11,927 nt of DNA from the NCBI GenBank assembly GCA_023253615.1, contig JALRFZ010000445.1, positions 1 to 11,927 on the forward strand, in the 5' to 3' direction. How positions within the stretch are numbered: the stretch's first letter is position 1; each line of letters begins with the position of its first letter. This DNA comes from Verrucomicrobiales bacterium (GTDB lineage: Bacteria > Verrucomicrobiota > Verrucomicrobiia > Verrucomicrobiales > DEV007). Below the pieces are notes generated by a model. The model was given only the letters and a program-made list of their open reading frames with translations, was not told where the DNA came from and made no database searches. Below are positions 1 through 6,829 of the stretch, in pieces. The translations under genes were made by a program, and so were the position numbers.

Positions 1-203
1 CCCTCGAGCTGGGCCTCGTTCGTGAGGACGAGGATCCGTTCCGCGGGCACGAGCCCCTCGAGACGGTTCACCGCTTTTTCGATGAGCGTCTCATCGTCGA
101 AGAGAGCGAGAAGTTGTTTGGGTTTCGCGTTGCGGCTGAGCGGCCAGAAGCGCGTGCCGCTGCCGCCGGCGAGGATGAGGGCGTAGAGATTCGGTGAGGA
201 CAT
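1..203 (-). CDS. manC: Mannose-1-phosphate guanylyltransferase, N-terminal part (partial)
   Basis: Only the first 67 residues are present; the gene runs off the left edge. The product should transfer GMP from GTP to mannose-1-phosphate in the cytoplasm, giving GDP-mannose for polysaccharide and glycan synthesis. The sequence shows the nucleotidyltransferase signature AGGSGTRFWPLSR at residues 12-24, where the Gly-rich loop and Arg18 bind the nucleotide, followed by PKQ at 28-30 and a DDETLIEKAVNRL helix. The FWPLSR version of the loop is typical of GDP-mannose pyrophosphorylases rather than glucose-1-phosphate thymidylyltransferases. The ATG at 203 places the motif at the usual distance from the N-terminus. 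The gene diverges from the membrane-protein gene that starts nearby. Whether an isomerase domain follows (bifunctional ManC/AlgA) cannot be seen. Confidence 0.88.
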   Translation of the reverse strand, partial: MSSPNLYALILAGGSGTRFWPLSRNAKPKQLLALFDDETLIEKAVNRLEGLVPAERILVLTNEAQLE

Positions 204-1129
204 TTCCGGCTGTTCAGGCGGGTTTTTGCGGGGTAGGGGGAAAAGGTCCTTTTAAAATCACGCTTATCAAGACGCGTTTCCTCCGCCTTCTGCTTTTCCC
301 CTCCCTCATCTGCCTCGATGCTCCGCTCGCGGTGGCGGGCTGGGCCTTCGTGCTCGCGGCTTCGCGCGGGGACGGACGGGAGGGGCCGCCCGCGGCCGAG
401 GCGGTTGCGCTTTTTGCGGCGGTCTGGGCGATTTATCTCGGCGACCGGCTCCATGACGCGCGGCGGGCGGGGCGGGGAGCGGGCGATGAAAACGGCGCGT
501 CGATCCCGCTCCGCCATGCGTGGGCGAGGGAGCATCTCCGGATCCTCGCGATCTCGCTGGGGGTGGCCTTGTTGGCGGGGATCGTGGTGATGCCTTTCCT
601 TTTCGCCACCACTTGGTCCGCGGCAGGCGTCGTGGCGGTGGCGACGGTCGTTTACTTTTTCGTTTTCCGCGGAGGGTGGATGGCCGCGGCCGGGCACTGC
701 GGTCTGCCGGTGAAAGAACTTGCGATCGCGTTCTGTTTCACCGCCGGAGCGGCGATCGCGGCGGCCCCGGGATCGATCGCGACGATCCCGCTTGCGTGCG
801 TCGCCTCGCTGGTCTTTCTCGTGCTCGGCAATTGCCTGCTGATCTCGCGCCGGGAGGCCGCGCACGACGCCCGCGAGGATCCTGCGGCCTATTATTCCGG
901 AGGGAAAGGCCGTCCCCTGCTGCCGGAGATCGCCCTGGGCATCGCGTTCGGACTGGCTTTGATTTCTTTGGAGCATGAGGGCGTGACGCCTGCCGTCGTC
1001 GCTCTCATGACGATCTCCGGGTTGACCTTCCTGCTGGCGCGGGCCCGGCGTCCCGGGATCGCGATGCATACCCAAGCGCTCGCCGACGGGCTGCATCTCC
1101 TCACCTGGGTTCTGGTCTTTTGGGTTTGA
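194..1129 (+). CDS. Polytopic membrane protein, weakly UbiA-prenyltransferase-like
   Basis: This 311-codon frame encodes a very hydrophobic protein with about nine predicted membrane segments (roughly residues 34-56, 66-83, 113-135, 139-155, 173-191, 197-216, 247-260, 266-284 and 296-311). The second segment ends in WAIYLGDRLHDARR, an acidic D-x-x-x-D-like turn after a helix. This resembles the first Asp-rich loop of UbiA-family prenyltransferases, but the second Asp-rich motif is not obvious, so the enzymatic assignment is weak. The start is unclear. The only canonical in-frame start near the N-terminus is GTG at 194, which overlaps the divergent manC start by 10 bases and gives a non-hydrophobic leader (MRTFPAVQAGF). 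The membrane protein proper seems to begin near residue 24 (ITLIKTRFLRLL), where no ATG, GTG or TTG is in frame. It could equally be an uncharacterised integral membrane family. Confidence 0.6.
   Translation: MRTFPAVQAGFCGVGGKGPFKITLIKTRFLRLLLFPSLICLDAPLAVAGWAFVLAASRGDGREGPPAAEAVALFAAVWAIYLGDRLHDARRAGRGAGDENGASIPLRHAWAREHLRILAISLGVALLAGIVVMPFLFATTWSAAGVVAVATVVYFFVFRGGWMAAAGHCGLPVKELAIAFCFTAGAAIAAAPGSIATIPLACVASLVFLVLGNCLLISRREAAHDAREDPAAYYSGGKGRPLLPEIALGIAFGLALISLEHEGVTPAVVALMTISGLTFLLARARRPGIAMHTQALADGLHLLTWVLVFWV
241..253. repeat. AT-rich perfect palindrome upstream of the membrane protein
   Basis: AAAAGGTCCTTTT has 6-bp arms around a single T, followed directly by AAAA. It stands out in a GC-rich background, 38 bp upstream of the manC ATG. 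It could be part of a promoter or operator for manC, or of a leader for the opposite gene if that gene starts later than 194. No specific regulator is recognised. Confidence 0.3.
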
Positions 1130-1179
1130 AACGCATCATCGCCCGGCTTCGATCGTCTCTCCCGGACCCTGACGCACGC

Positions 1180-1208
1180 TTGACCGGAGAGAACGCTTGC
1201 GGGACAAT
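1180..1208 (+). promoter_or_regulatory. Possible sigma70-type promoter before the exported-protein gene
   Basis: TTGACC (1180-1185) and GACAAT (1203-1208) are separated by 17 bp, matching the -35 box at 5 of 6 and the -10 box at 4 of 6. The implied transcription start (about 1215) lies just after the GGAG at 1211-1214 and only about six bases before the ATG at 1221, so the transcript would be nearly leaderless. That geometry lowers confidence. It is the best promoter-like pair in the 91-bp gap. Confidence 0.3.
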
Positions 1209-1220
1209 GCGGAGCACGCC

Positions 1221-2006
1221 ATGAAGCCCTATTTCCTCCTCCTCGGACTGACCTGCTCCGCCTTCATCGCGAGTCCGCGCCTCCATGCCGGCGAGGCCCA
1301 CGCCTCGGTCTATGTGGTCGATCGATCCACCGAATTTTCCGAGATGGGGGGAGCTTGCCTGCCTTATTCACCGCAGGAAAAAACCGCCGCCGCCCGCGAG
1401 ATTCTGGGCATCGCCAAAGGTCCTGCCGGATCGACGATTTTCATGATCGCCTTCGATCGCGAGTCGCCGCATCTCGGGCTCGCTCCGGTGATCGCCGTGC
1501 AGGGCGAAGATGCGAGGCCGGTCCGTTTCCCTGCCGATGGAGCCACGTGGCCTTTCGAGAAATTCTCCCGTCCCGTCGATCTCTACGTCGCCGTGTTCGA
1601 CTCCGCCGATCCGGATCTGGCCAAACTCACCGAGTACGCCGAATGGCTCACCGACGCTTTGAAGGAGAAGGATGAAGTGAACGCCCTGCTCCATGCCGAA
1701 GCGATCCAGAAGCGCCTCTCCAATGTGCTGCGACAGCGAAGGGTGGAGGACTATCGCGTGAAGTTCGGCGAAGAATTGACCGCGGCCCGGGTGGCACCCT
1801 CGTCGAAGGCCGCAGTGACGCGTGGCAATCCCTCGGATCCTTTGCTGGATGCCGCGAAGCGTGCGCCGAAGAGTTCTGTCGCCGCGGTTCGCCGGGGATT
1901 GAAAACCCTCGACAGCGAGTGGCGTCAGGATGCCCGCGTCCTTTCCTTTACTCCGGGGGCTCCCGGCGTGCTCGTCTTTCCCATCACCACGCCTCTCGCC
2001 CTGTGA
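1221..2006 (+). CDS. Exported protein of unknown function, coupled to a CHASE2 cyclase
   Basis: I do not recognise this 261-residue protein. The ATG at 1221 is preferred over an in-frame TTG 24 bases upstream because GGAG lies at a good distance before it and because it begins a clean signal peptide: MKPY, a hydrophobic stretch LLLGLTCSAFIA, then a likely cleavage after LHA (residue 23). The mature part starts with a beta-rich segment (SVYVVDRSTEF, STIFMIAFDRES, APVIAVQG, VDLYVAVFDSADPD). A charged helical stretch follows at about 132-190 (EYAEWLTDALKEKDEVNALL and onward), and the protein ends in a short beta segment (VLSFTPGAPGVLVFPI). The mature protein has one cysteine, Cys46. Its TGA overlaps the GTG start of the cyclase gene (GTGA), so the two are very likely co-translated. 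The plausible role is a periplasmic partner or ligand-binding accessory of that receptor, but this rests only on context. Confidence 0.8.
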   Translation: MKPYFLLLGLTCSAFIASPRLHAGEAHASVYVVDRSTEFSEMGGACLPYSPQEKTAAAREILGIAKGPAGSTIFMIAFDRESPHLGLAPVIAVQGEDARPVRFPADGATWPFEKFSRPVDLYVAVFDSADPDLAKLTEYAEWLTDALKEKDEVNALLHAEAIQKRLSNVLRQRRVEDYRVKFGEELTAARVAPSSKAAVTRGNPSDPLLDAAKRAPKSSVAAVRRGLKTLDSEWRQDARVLSFTPGAPGVLVFPITTPLAL

Positions 2007-4135
2007 GCCGCAGCGCCAGCGAGCCGGACCCGACAGGGTCGAGCGGGGGATTTGACCCTGTCTCGTCGCCGTGGTTTTTCCCACTGCTCGCGCTCGCCGC
2101 GATCCTCGCCCTGAGGACCTTCGCACCGTCGGCGGTGGAAAAGGCGGAGCTCTTCTGGCTCGATCTCGCGCTCGATGTCCGGGCGCGCGCGGGGATGGCG
2201 GAGCCGCTCGATCCCACGATCCGCTTTGCCGAACTCAGCGTGAACGAAGAGATCGCCCGGCGTTTCGCGACCGAGGGCGAATACGCCACCGTCGCGGGTG
2301 TCCTCGAGACCCTCGCCCGACTTGAGGCGCGCGTCGTCGCCGTCGACATCATCCACGCGTATGGTCGTGCTGTGGATCAGCAGATCATCGCCGACACGAT
2401 CCGTCGCATCCACGAGACGACGCGCACCACGGTGGTACTTTCAACTTCGATCGAGCATCAGGCCGAGCCACCGCATCTCCTGCGATCGCTGCCCGATGCG
2501 GGTGGCGGGGATTTCCTGCAAGGTATCGTCAATGTCCCCGCCGACCGGCATTGGCGCGAGTATCGGCAGGTCCACCGCTTCGGAGAGGAGTCGATGCCGT
2601 CTCTCGCGCTTGCCGCTTTCACCGCCTCGCGTCCCTCCGCGCTCGTCCCGCGGGTGGTGGAAGCCGGGACGATGGAGTTGAAGATGCCGGGCCCCGATGG
2701 CCGGGCGATCGTCCGACGGGCGGATGAAGGAAGGCTTTTCCTGAACCTGCGCCACTCCTACTACGACGATCGCTACGACAAACGTCTCCCCGAATTGGCC
2801 GAAGGCGGACGCGTCTGGACGATCGAGCAGCTCGAGCGTCTCGCCGATCGATCGGGGGCCGATTCCCCTTTGCGCGACACGATCGTCTTTCTCGGATACG
2901 ACGCGGAGGTTGATGGCAAACCCACCACCCACGGCGCGCAGCAGCCCGGGATGCTGCTGCATGGCACCGCCCTGCACGATCTGATGCACGATACCGCGAT
3001 CCGGCCCGCGCCGGTCGGCGTGGACATCGCCTTTCATCTGCTTGTGGCCGGGCTCGCCGCCCTCGGGTTTTCGCGGGTGCGGAAGAAACGCTGGCTCGTG
3101 CTCATCGCGGCGGCGGGGATCCTCCTGACCTTGCTGCTGGGCTGGATCGCGATCTGGCATCGCGGGGTCTTGCTGCTGCCGGCCGCGGTCTCGTCGGCGG
3201 TGTTGTGGGGTGGGGCGGTGGTGCTGGAGGTGGGACGGCGCTGGACCGTGGAGCAACGCGAGCGGACCCGGCGCGATGCGATGCTCGGTTTTTATTTCTC
3301 TCCGGCGGTGTTGAAGCAGGTGACGCAAAATCTCGACATGATCCGTCCGCGGGGCGGCGATGTCGCCGTGCTTCTCAGTGATCTCCGCGGTTTCACGACG
3401 CTCTGCGAAAGCGGCGAAGTCGAGCGGGTCTTCGAGTTGCTGAACCGGCTCTTTGCGGTGGAAACCGAGGCGGCGCTTCGTGAAAACGGGAGTCTCGCGC
3501 GTTTCGCCGGGGATCAATTCCTCGCCTACTGGGGAGCTCCCGAGCCTTGTGACGACGCGCCCGATCGTGCCCTCCGCGCCGCTTTGGAAATCCAGGAGAC
3601 CCTGCAACAGCGCCTGGAAAATCCGGCCGCCGACGAGATCGACCGATGGCTGCGCATCGGCATCGGGCTCCATTGCGGGCGGGGTCTCGTGGGGCATGTC
3701 GGATCACGCAGCTACCGCGATTACAACATCGTCGGAGACTGCGTCAACACCACCGCCCGGATCGAGGGCCAGACCAAAAACTATGCCGCCGCCATCCTCG
3801 CGAGCGGGGAATTTCTCTCGGCATTGCGTGAGAAGCCGGTCTCCTTGCTCGTCGATCGCGTGCAGGTGAAAGGCAGGTCGCGCGCCACGGAGCTGCATGC
3901 GATTTTCGGCCGTGGCGACGATCCGGGTGAGGACGGCCGCGAGGCGTATCGCTCCGCCTTTGCCGTTTATGAGACGGGGGCGTTCGAAATGGCGGCGGAG
4001 GGTTTCGCCCGGATCGCGTCGCATCCCCATGCCACCCTCGCGACCTCGGCGGCTTTGCTGGCGGAGCGCTGCCGCGATTACGTGGCCGCGCCGCCCTCGC
4101 CGTGGGACGGCGTCCACGAGCTGACTTCGAAGTGA
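2003..4135 (+). CDS. CHASE2-domain class III adenylate/guanylate cyclase
   Basis: This 710-residue membrane receptor should form a cyclic nucleotide (cAMP most likely) in response to an extracytoplasmic signal. Order: TM1 at about 23-40, a CHASE2-type sensor at about 50-335, three closely spaced TM helices at about 340-410, a short linker (FYFSPAVLKQVTQ), a class III catalytic domain at about 450-615, and a C-terminal helical tail ending WDGVHELTSK, common in CHASE2 cyclases. Metal-binding aspartates are D460 (in SDLRGFT) and D504 (in RFAGDQF), 44 residues apart as in the family. Transition-state residues N582 and R586 (CVNTTAR) are present. The purine-selecting positions are unusual: R500 where Lys is expected, and N575 where Thr or Asp is usual in adenylate cyclases. 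The GTG at 2003 is chosen over an earlier GTG at 1919 because it overlaps the preceding TGA by 4 bases (GTGA) and puts TM1 close to the N-terminus. The catalytic domain looks intact. Confidence 0.9.
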   Translation: MSRSASEPDPTGSSGGFDPVSSPWFFPLLALAAILALRTFAPSAVEKAELFWLDLALDVRARAGMAEPLDPTIRFAELSVNEEIARRFATEGEYATVAGVLETLARLEARVVAVDIIHAYGRAVDQQIIADTIRRIHETTRTTVVLSTSIEHQAEPPHLLRSLPDAGGGDFLQGIVNVPADRHWREYRQVHRFGEESMPSLALAAFTASRPSALVPRVVEAGTMELKMPGPDGRAIVRRADEGRLFLNLRHSYYDDRYDKRLPELAEGGRVWTIEQLERLADRSGADSPLRDTIVFLGYDAEVDGKPTTHGAQQPGMLLHGTALHDLMHDTAIRPAPVGVDIAFHLLVAGLAALGFSRVRKKRWLVLIAAAGILLTLLLGWIAIWHRGVLLLPAAVSSAVLWGGAVVLEVGRRWTVEQRERTRRDAMLGFYFSPAVLKQVTQNLDMIRPRGGDVAVLLSDLRGFTTLCESGEVERVFELLNRLFAVETEAALRENGSLARFAGDQFLAYWGAPEPCDDAPDRALRAALEIQETLQQRLENPAADEIDRWLRIGIGLHCGRGLVGHVGSRSYRDYNIVGDCVNTTARIEGQTKNYAAAILASGEFLSALREKPVSLLVDRVQVKGRSRATELHAIFGRGDDPGEDGREAYRSAFAVYETGAFEMAAEGFARIASHPHATLATSAALLAERCRDYVAAPPSPWDGVHELTSK

Positions 4136-4149
4136 GATCCGATGCGGAT
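4135..4149. repeat. Small hairpin just after the cyclase gene
   Basis: GATCCG-ATG-CGGATC, a 6-bp perfect stem with a 3-base loop, begins at the last base of the cyclase stop codon. No T-run follows, so it is not a classical intrinsic terminator. It may stabilise the mRNA 3' end, or it may be chance in a GATC-rich sequence. Confidence 0.3.
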
Positions 4150-4175
4150 CCTCCGGAGCGGTCCGCGCCTCAAGA

Positions 4176-4209
4176 TTCCCTTGCCAGTCCGTCGACGAGG
4201 GGCAAGGAA
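4176..4209 (+). promoter_or_regulatory. Hairpin covering the upstream region of the nitrilase-family start
   Basis: TTCCCTTGCC (4176-4185) pairs with GGCAAGGAA (4201-4209) with one bulged C, around a 15-base loop. The right arm contains AAGGA, 10 bases before the ATG at 4219, and a second purine patch GAGG (4211-4214) lies outside the stem. It could modulate ribosome access or mark the end of the upstream transcript. It has no U-tail. Confidence 0.35.
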
Positions 4210-4218
4210 TGAGGTCTG

Positions 4219-5118
4219 ATGAACGAAGCCCTCCCCACCCCCCGCCGCCGTGTCCGTGTCGGCATCGTCCAGCTCGCGATGCGTCCGATGAGCGGACCGG
4301 AAGCGTTTTACGAACGCGCCTCCTTTTTCATCGAGGCCATGGCGGGCTACGGGGCCGATTTCGTCTGCTTTCCCGAATACGTGAACGCCCCGCTCATGGC
4401 CCCCTGGAAAGCCGACGGCGCTCCGGCCGCGATCCGGAATCTGGCGGAGCTCACCGCGTCCATGCGCGATTTCTTCTCCCGCGAGGCGGTCGCGAAGGGA
4501 CTCAACATCGTCACGGGCAGCCTGCCGTTGGTCGAGGACGGCCGGCTCTACAATGTCGTCTACCTCTGCCGCCGCGACGGCACGATCGAGGAGCAGCGCA
4601 AGATCCACGCGACCCCGAGCGAGGAATCGGAATGGCAGATGAGCGGCGGCGACCGGCTCGAGGTTTTCGAAACGGACGCGGGCAAAGTCGGCATCCTGAT
4701 CTGCTATGACGTCGAGTTTCCCGAACTGGGACGCCTCCTCGCGGCGGAGGGCCTCCAGATCCTTTTCGTGCCCTTCTGTACGGACACGGCTTCGGGATTC
4801 CATCGGGTCCGCTACTGCGCCCAGGCCCGGGCGATCGAGAACGAATGTTATGTCGTCGCCGCCGGCAGCGTCGGGAATCTCCCCGGCGTGGCGAACATGG
4901 ACTTCCAATACGCCCGGTCGGCCGTTTTCACCCCGAGCGACTACGATTTCCCCGAAAACGCGATCCTCACCGAGGCTCCGGCGGGGCTCGAGACCGCCCT
5001 CATCGCCGATCTCGATCTCGGCCACCTCGAAAACCTCCATCGTCGCGGCAGCGTGCGGAACCTGCGCCAGCGCCGCACCGACTTCTACCGGGTCGAACGG
5101 GTCGCGAAAGGGGAGTGA
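4219..5118 (+). CDS. Nitrilase-superfamily carbon-nitrogen hydrolase
   Basis: The 299-residue product is a cytoplasmic amidase-like enzyme that hydrolyses a C-N bond through a Glu-Lys-Cys triad. E53 lies in FPEY, K128 in RKIHATPSEE, and the nucleophile C162 in LICYDVEFPEL. A second conserved glutamate follows the lysine (E135/E136). The C-terminal half carries VPFCTDT, RVRYCAQARAIENECYVV, SVGNLPGVANMD and FTPSDYDFP. That pattern fits the nitrilase branch containing the hydrolase domain of Bacillus YhcX-like proteins, rather than omega-amidase or beta-ureidopropionase. Length is near full for a single-domain member, and there is no fused acetyltransferase. The substrate cannot be told from sequence. 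The ATG at 4219 follows GAGG and leads straight into the first beta strand (RVRVGIVQLA). It is 83 bp after the cyclase gene and 112 bp before nuoB, so it may be its own transcription unit. Confidence 0.9.
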   Translation: MNEALPTPRRRVRVGIVQLAMRPMSGPEAFYERASFFIEAMAGYGADFVCFPEYVNAPLMAPWKADGAPAAIRNLAELTASMRDFFSREAVAKGLNIVTGSLPLVEDGRLYNVVYLCRRDGTIEEQRKIHATPSEESEWQMSGGDRLEVFETDAGKVGILICYDVEFPELGRLLAAEGLQILFVPFCTDTASGFHRVRYCAQARAIENECYVVAAGSVGNLPGVANMDFQYARSAVFTPSDYDFPENAILTEAPAGLETALIADLDLGHLENLHRRGSVRNLRQRRTDFYRVERVAKGE

Positions 5119-5144
5119 GCCCGGTGAATCGCCTTCCCGGGAGC

Positions 5145-5162
5145 TTGTGAAATTTTTCACAA
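5145..5162. promoter_or_regulatory. CRP-family operator-like perfect palindrome upstream of nuoB
   Basis: TTGTGAAATTTTTCACAA has perfect 8-bp arms around TT and contains TGTGA-N6-TCACA, the core recognised by CRP/Vfr-type cyclic-nucleotide receptors. It differs from the FNR core TTGAT-N4-ATCAA. It is AT-rich in a GC-rich region and centred about 77 bp before the nuoB ATG, just upstream of a possible promoter (5170-5197). The match to the consensus and the position are seen directly; binding by a CRP homologue is inferred. No regulator gene is in the window, but a nucleotide cyclase is encoded about 1 kb upstream. Confidence 0.6.
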
Positions 5163-5169
5163 TCCCCCC

Positions 5170-5197
5170 TTGCCCCGTCCCGGCGGAGACGTAACCT
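5170..5197 (+). promoter_or_regulatory. Possible nuoB promoter
   Basis: TTGCCC (5170-5175) and TAACCT (5192-5197) are 16 bp apart and lie 7 bp downstream of the CRP-like palindrome. The transcription start would be near 5204, putting the palindrome centre at about -50. The box matches are moderate, so this is a candidate only. The palindrome's AT-rich right half could instead overlap another -35 element. Confidence 0.3.
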
Positions 5198-5230
5198 TGG
5201 CGGAAACGAAGCCCCCGAACGGGAACGACC

Positions 5231-5755
5231 ATGCCTGAGACGATCGAGCAACACGCCGCCTACGATTCCAAGATCGAGGGCAACATCATCTTCACGAAGG
5301 TGGATACCGCGATCAACTGGATGCGGAAGAACTCGCTTTGGCCGATGCCGATGGGCCTCGCCTGCTGCGCGATCGAGCTGATGGGCACGGGTGCCTCGCG
5401 CTTCGACATCGCCCGCTTCGGCGCCGAGGTGATGCGTTTCTCCCCCCGCCAGAGCGACGTGATGATCGTCGCCGGCACCGTCACTTATAAAATGGCCCTC
5501 GCCGTGAAGCGGGTCTGGGATCAGATGCCCGGACCGAAGTGGTGCATCGCGATGGGGGCCTGCGCCTCCTCGGGCGGGATGTATCGCAGCTACGCGGTGC
5601 TCCAGGGGATCGACAACCTCATCCCGGTCGACGTCTACGTCTCCGGCTGTCCGCCCCGTCCCGAGGCACTCCTCGAGGGGCTCATGAAGCTGCAGGACAA
5701 GATCGCCAAATCCCAGTCCGCGGTCGCCCACTTCGACAGCGGGAAGTCCGCCTGA
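5231..5755 (+). CDS. nuoB: NADH-quinone oxidoreductase subunit B
   Basis: The 174-residue product is the complex I connecting subunit that carries the terminal 4Fe-4S cluster (N2), which passes electrons to quinone at the cytoplasmic base of the membrane arm. Cluster ligands are visible: the paired C45-C46 in [12 protein letters not shown]111 in [10 protein letters not shown] and C140 in [14 protein letters not shown]. The stretches [10 protein letters not shown] and [21 protein letters not shown] are strongly conserved family signatures, and length is normal. The ATG follows a modest GGGAA purine patch. It sits behind a CRP-like palindrome and begins a short operon with nuoC. nuoA is not upstream; a nitrilase-family gene is there instead. 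Confidence 0.96.
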   Translation: MPETIEQHAAYDSKIEGNIIFTKVDTAINWMRKNSLWPMPMGLACCAIELMGTGASRFDIARFGAEVMRFSPRQSDVMIVAGTVTYKMALAVKRVWDQMPGPKWCIAMGACASSGGMYRSYAVLQGIDNLIPVDVYVSGCPPRPEALLEGLMKLQDKIAKSQSAVAHFDSGKSA

Positions 5756-5775
5756 TCCCGAGTCGTATCCGATCC

Positions 5776-6345
5776 ATGACCACCGTCCTTTCCATCCTCA
5801 AGGACCGCTTTGCCGGAGCCATCCTCGATACCGTCGAATTCCGCGGCGAACACACCGTGATCGTCGAAAAGGCGAAGGCGCTGGACATCCTCCGCTATTG
5901 CCGCGACGAGCTCGGCTTCGATTACCTCATCGATGTGAGCAGCCTCGATCACCTCGGCACGGAGCCACGCTGGGAGATGGTCTATGAACTCTACGCGCTC
6001 GGCAACGGCGCCCGCCATCACCTGCGCGTGAAGTATTCCTTCCCCGAGGGAGAAAAAGCCGATTCCGTTTCGGAGATCTGGCCCACCGCCGGCTGGCACG
6101 AGCGCGAGGTCTACGACATGATGGGGATCGAGTTCGAAGGGCTCGCCGATCATCGCCGCATCCTCATGTGGGAGGGTTATCCCTACTTCCCCCTTCGGAA
6201 AGATTTCCCCCTCGCCGGCCGCCCCAGCGAGATGCCCGAGGTGGCCTTCACGAACCGCGCCCCTCTTGCCGGCGGTCCTTTCGTGACCTCTCCGACCTCG
6301 GCCACGACGGTTCATCGCGAGCCCCGCTCGCGCGAGATGGATTGA
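5776..6345 (+). CDS. nuoC: NADH-quinone oxidoreductase subunit C (30 kDa subunit)
   Basis: The 189-residue product is a peripheral-arm complex I subunit that helps hold the quinone-site subunits together. The family signature is clear at WHEREVYDMMGIEFEG, followed by HRRILMWEGYPYFPLRKDFPL near the C-terminus. Earlier segments GFDYLIDVSSLDHLG and WEMVYELYAL match the N-terminal part of the family. The ATG at 5776 lies 20 bases after the nuoB stop. The reading frame stays open farther upstream inside nuoB, but this ATG gives the normal N-terminus. There is no fused NuoD domain. The tail after KDFPL (about 40 residues, rich in Ser, Thr, Pro and Arg) is somewhat extended and low in complexity. 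No nuoD follows: the next gene encodes a small membrane protein. Confidence 0.95.
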   Translation: MTTVLSILKDRFAGAILDTVEFRGEHTVIVEKAKALDILRYCRDELGFDYLIDVSSLDHLGTEPRWEMVYELYALGNGARHHLRVKYSFPEGEKADSVSEIWPTAGWHEREVYDMMGIEFEGLADHRRILMWEGYPYFPLRKDFPLAGRPSEMPEVAFTNRAPLAGGPFVTSPTSATTVHREPRSREMD

Positions 6346-6379
6346 ACGACCGCGCCTCCGCGCGTTTCCAAAGGACCGC

Positions 6380-6829
6380 ATGGACTGGCTCTCCGAGCTC
6401 TGGAACCGCTTGCGTGAACACGAGGATTGGCTCGCCTGGGTGGGCGCCGCCTCGGTCGCCACCGTGATCTTCAGCGCCATCGCCGTGCCCGTGATGATCC
6501 GGCGGATGCCGGCCGATTATTTCCTCGAGGACAGCGCGGGATCGGCCTGGATGCGACGCCAGCATCCGGTGCTGCGGCTCGTGCTGCTGATCCTGAAAAA
6601 CCTTTTCGGCGCCCTGCTCGTGATCGGAGGGTTGATCATGTTCGTGACTCCGGGACAGGGCATCCTCACGCTCGCCGCGGGGATCCTCCTGCTGAATTTC
6701 CCCGGGAAACGGCGCTTCGAGATCTGGCTCGTGAGCCGCAAGCCGGTGAACCGCGCGATCGACTGGATCCGTCGTCGCGCGGACCGTCCGTCCCTGCTCC
6801 TGCCGTCCGATCAGTCGAAGATCGGGTAA
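6380..6829 (+). CDS. PGPGW-type small transmembrane protein
   Basis: The 149-residue inner-membrane protein has about three hydrophobic segments (19-40, 64-89, 92-107) and a basic C-terminal tail (VNRAIDWIRRRADRP). The sequence LFGALLVIGGLIMFVTPGQGILTLAAG followed by LLLNFPGKRRFE corresponds to the PGPGW putative transmembrane family; the PGQG turn is at 91-94 and FPGK at 107-110. The family has no established function. The ATG has a good AAGGA (6371-6375) before it and lies 34 bases after nuoC, so it is probably co-transcribed with nuoBC. This may be incidental, as the family is not part of complex I. Its last 19 bases overlap the 3' end of the convergent aldo/keto reductase gene. Confidence 0.8.
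   Translation: MDWLSELWNRLREHEDWLAWVGAASVATVIFSAIAVPVMIRRMPADYFLEDSAGSAWMRRQHPVLRLVLLILKNLFGALLVIGGLIMFVTPGQGILTLAAGILLLNFPGKRRFEIWLVSRKPVNRAIDWIRRRADRPSLLLPSDQSKIG

Noticed and set aside
2441-3697. A long open frame (418 codons) on the minus strand inside the cyclase gene
   Set aside because: It is antisense to a well-supported catalytic domain. Its translation is Arg/Pro/His-rich with no recognisable motif, as expected for a shadow frame in GC-rich DNA.
5120-5141. CCCGG...CCGGG pairing after the hydrolase gene as a terminator
   Set aside because: The stem is only 5 bp around a 12-base loop with no immediate T-run, too weak to call a terminator.
4219-6829. A functional gene cluster linking the nitrilase-family enzyme with complex I
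   Set aside because: A 112-bp gap with its own operator-like site separates them, and no known pathway connects the two; adjacency alone is not enough.
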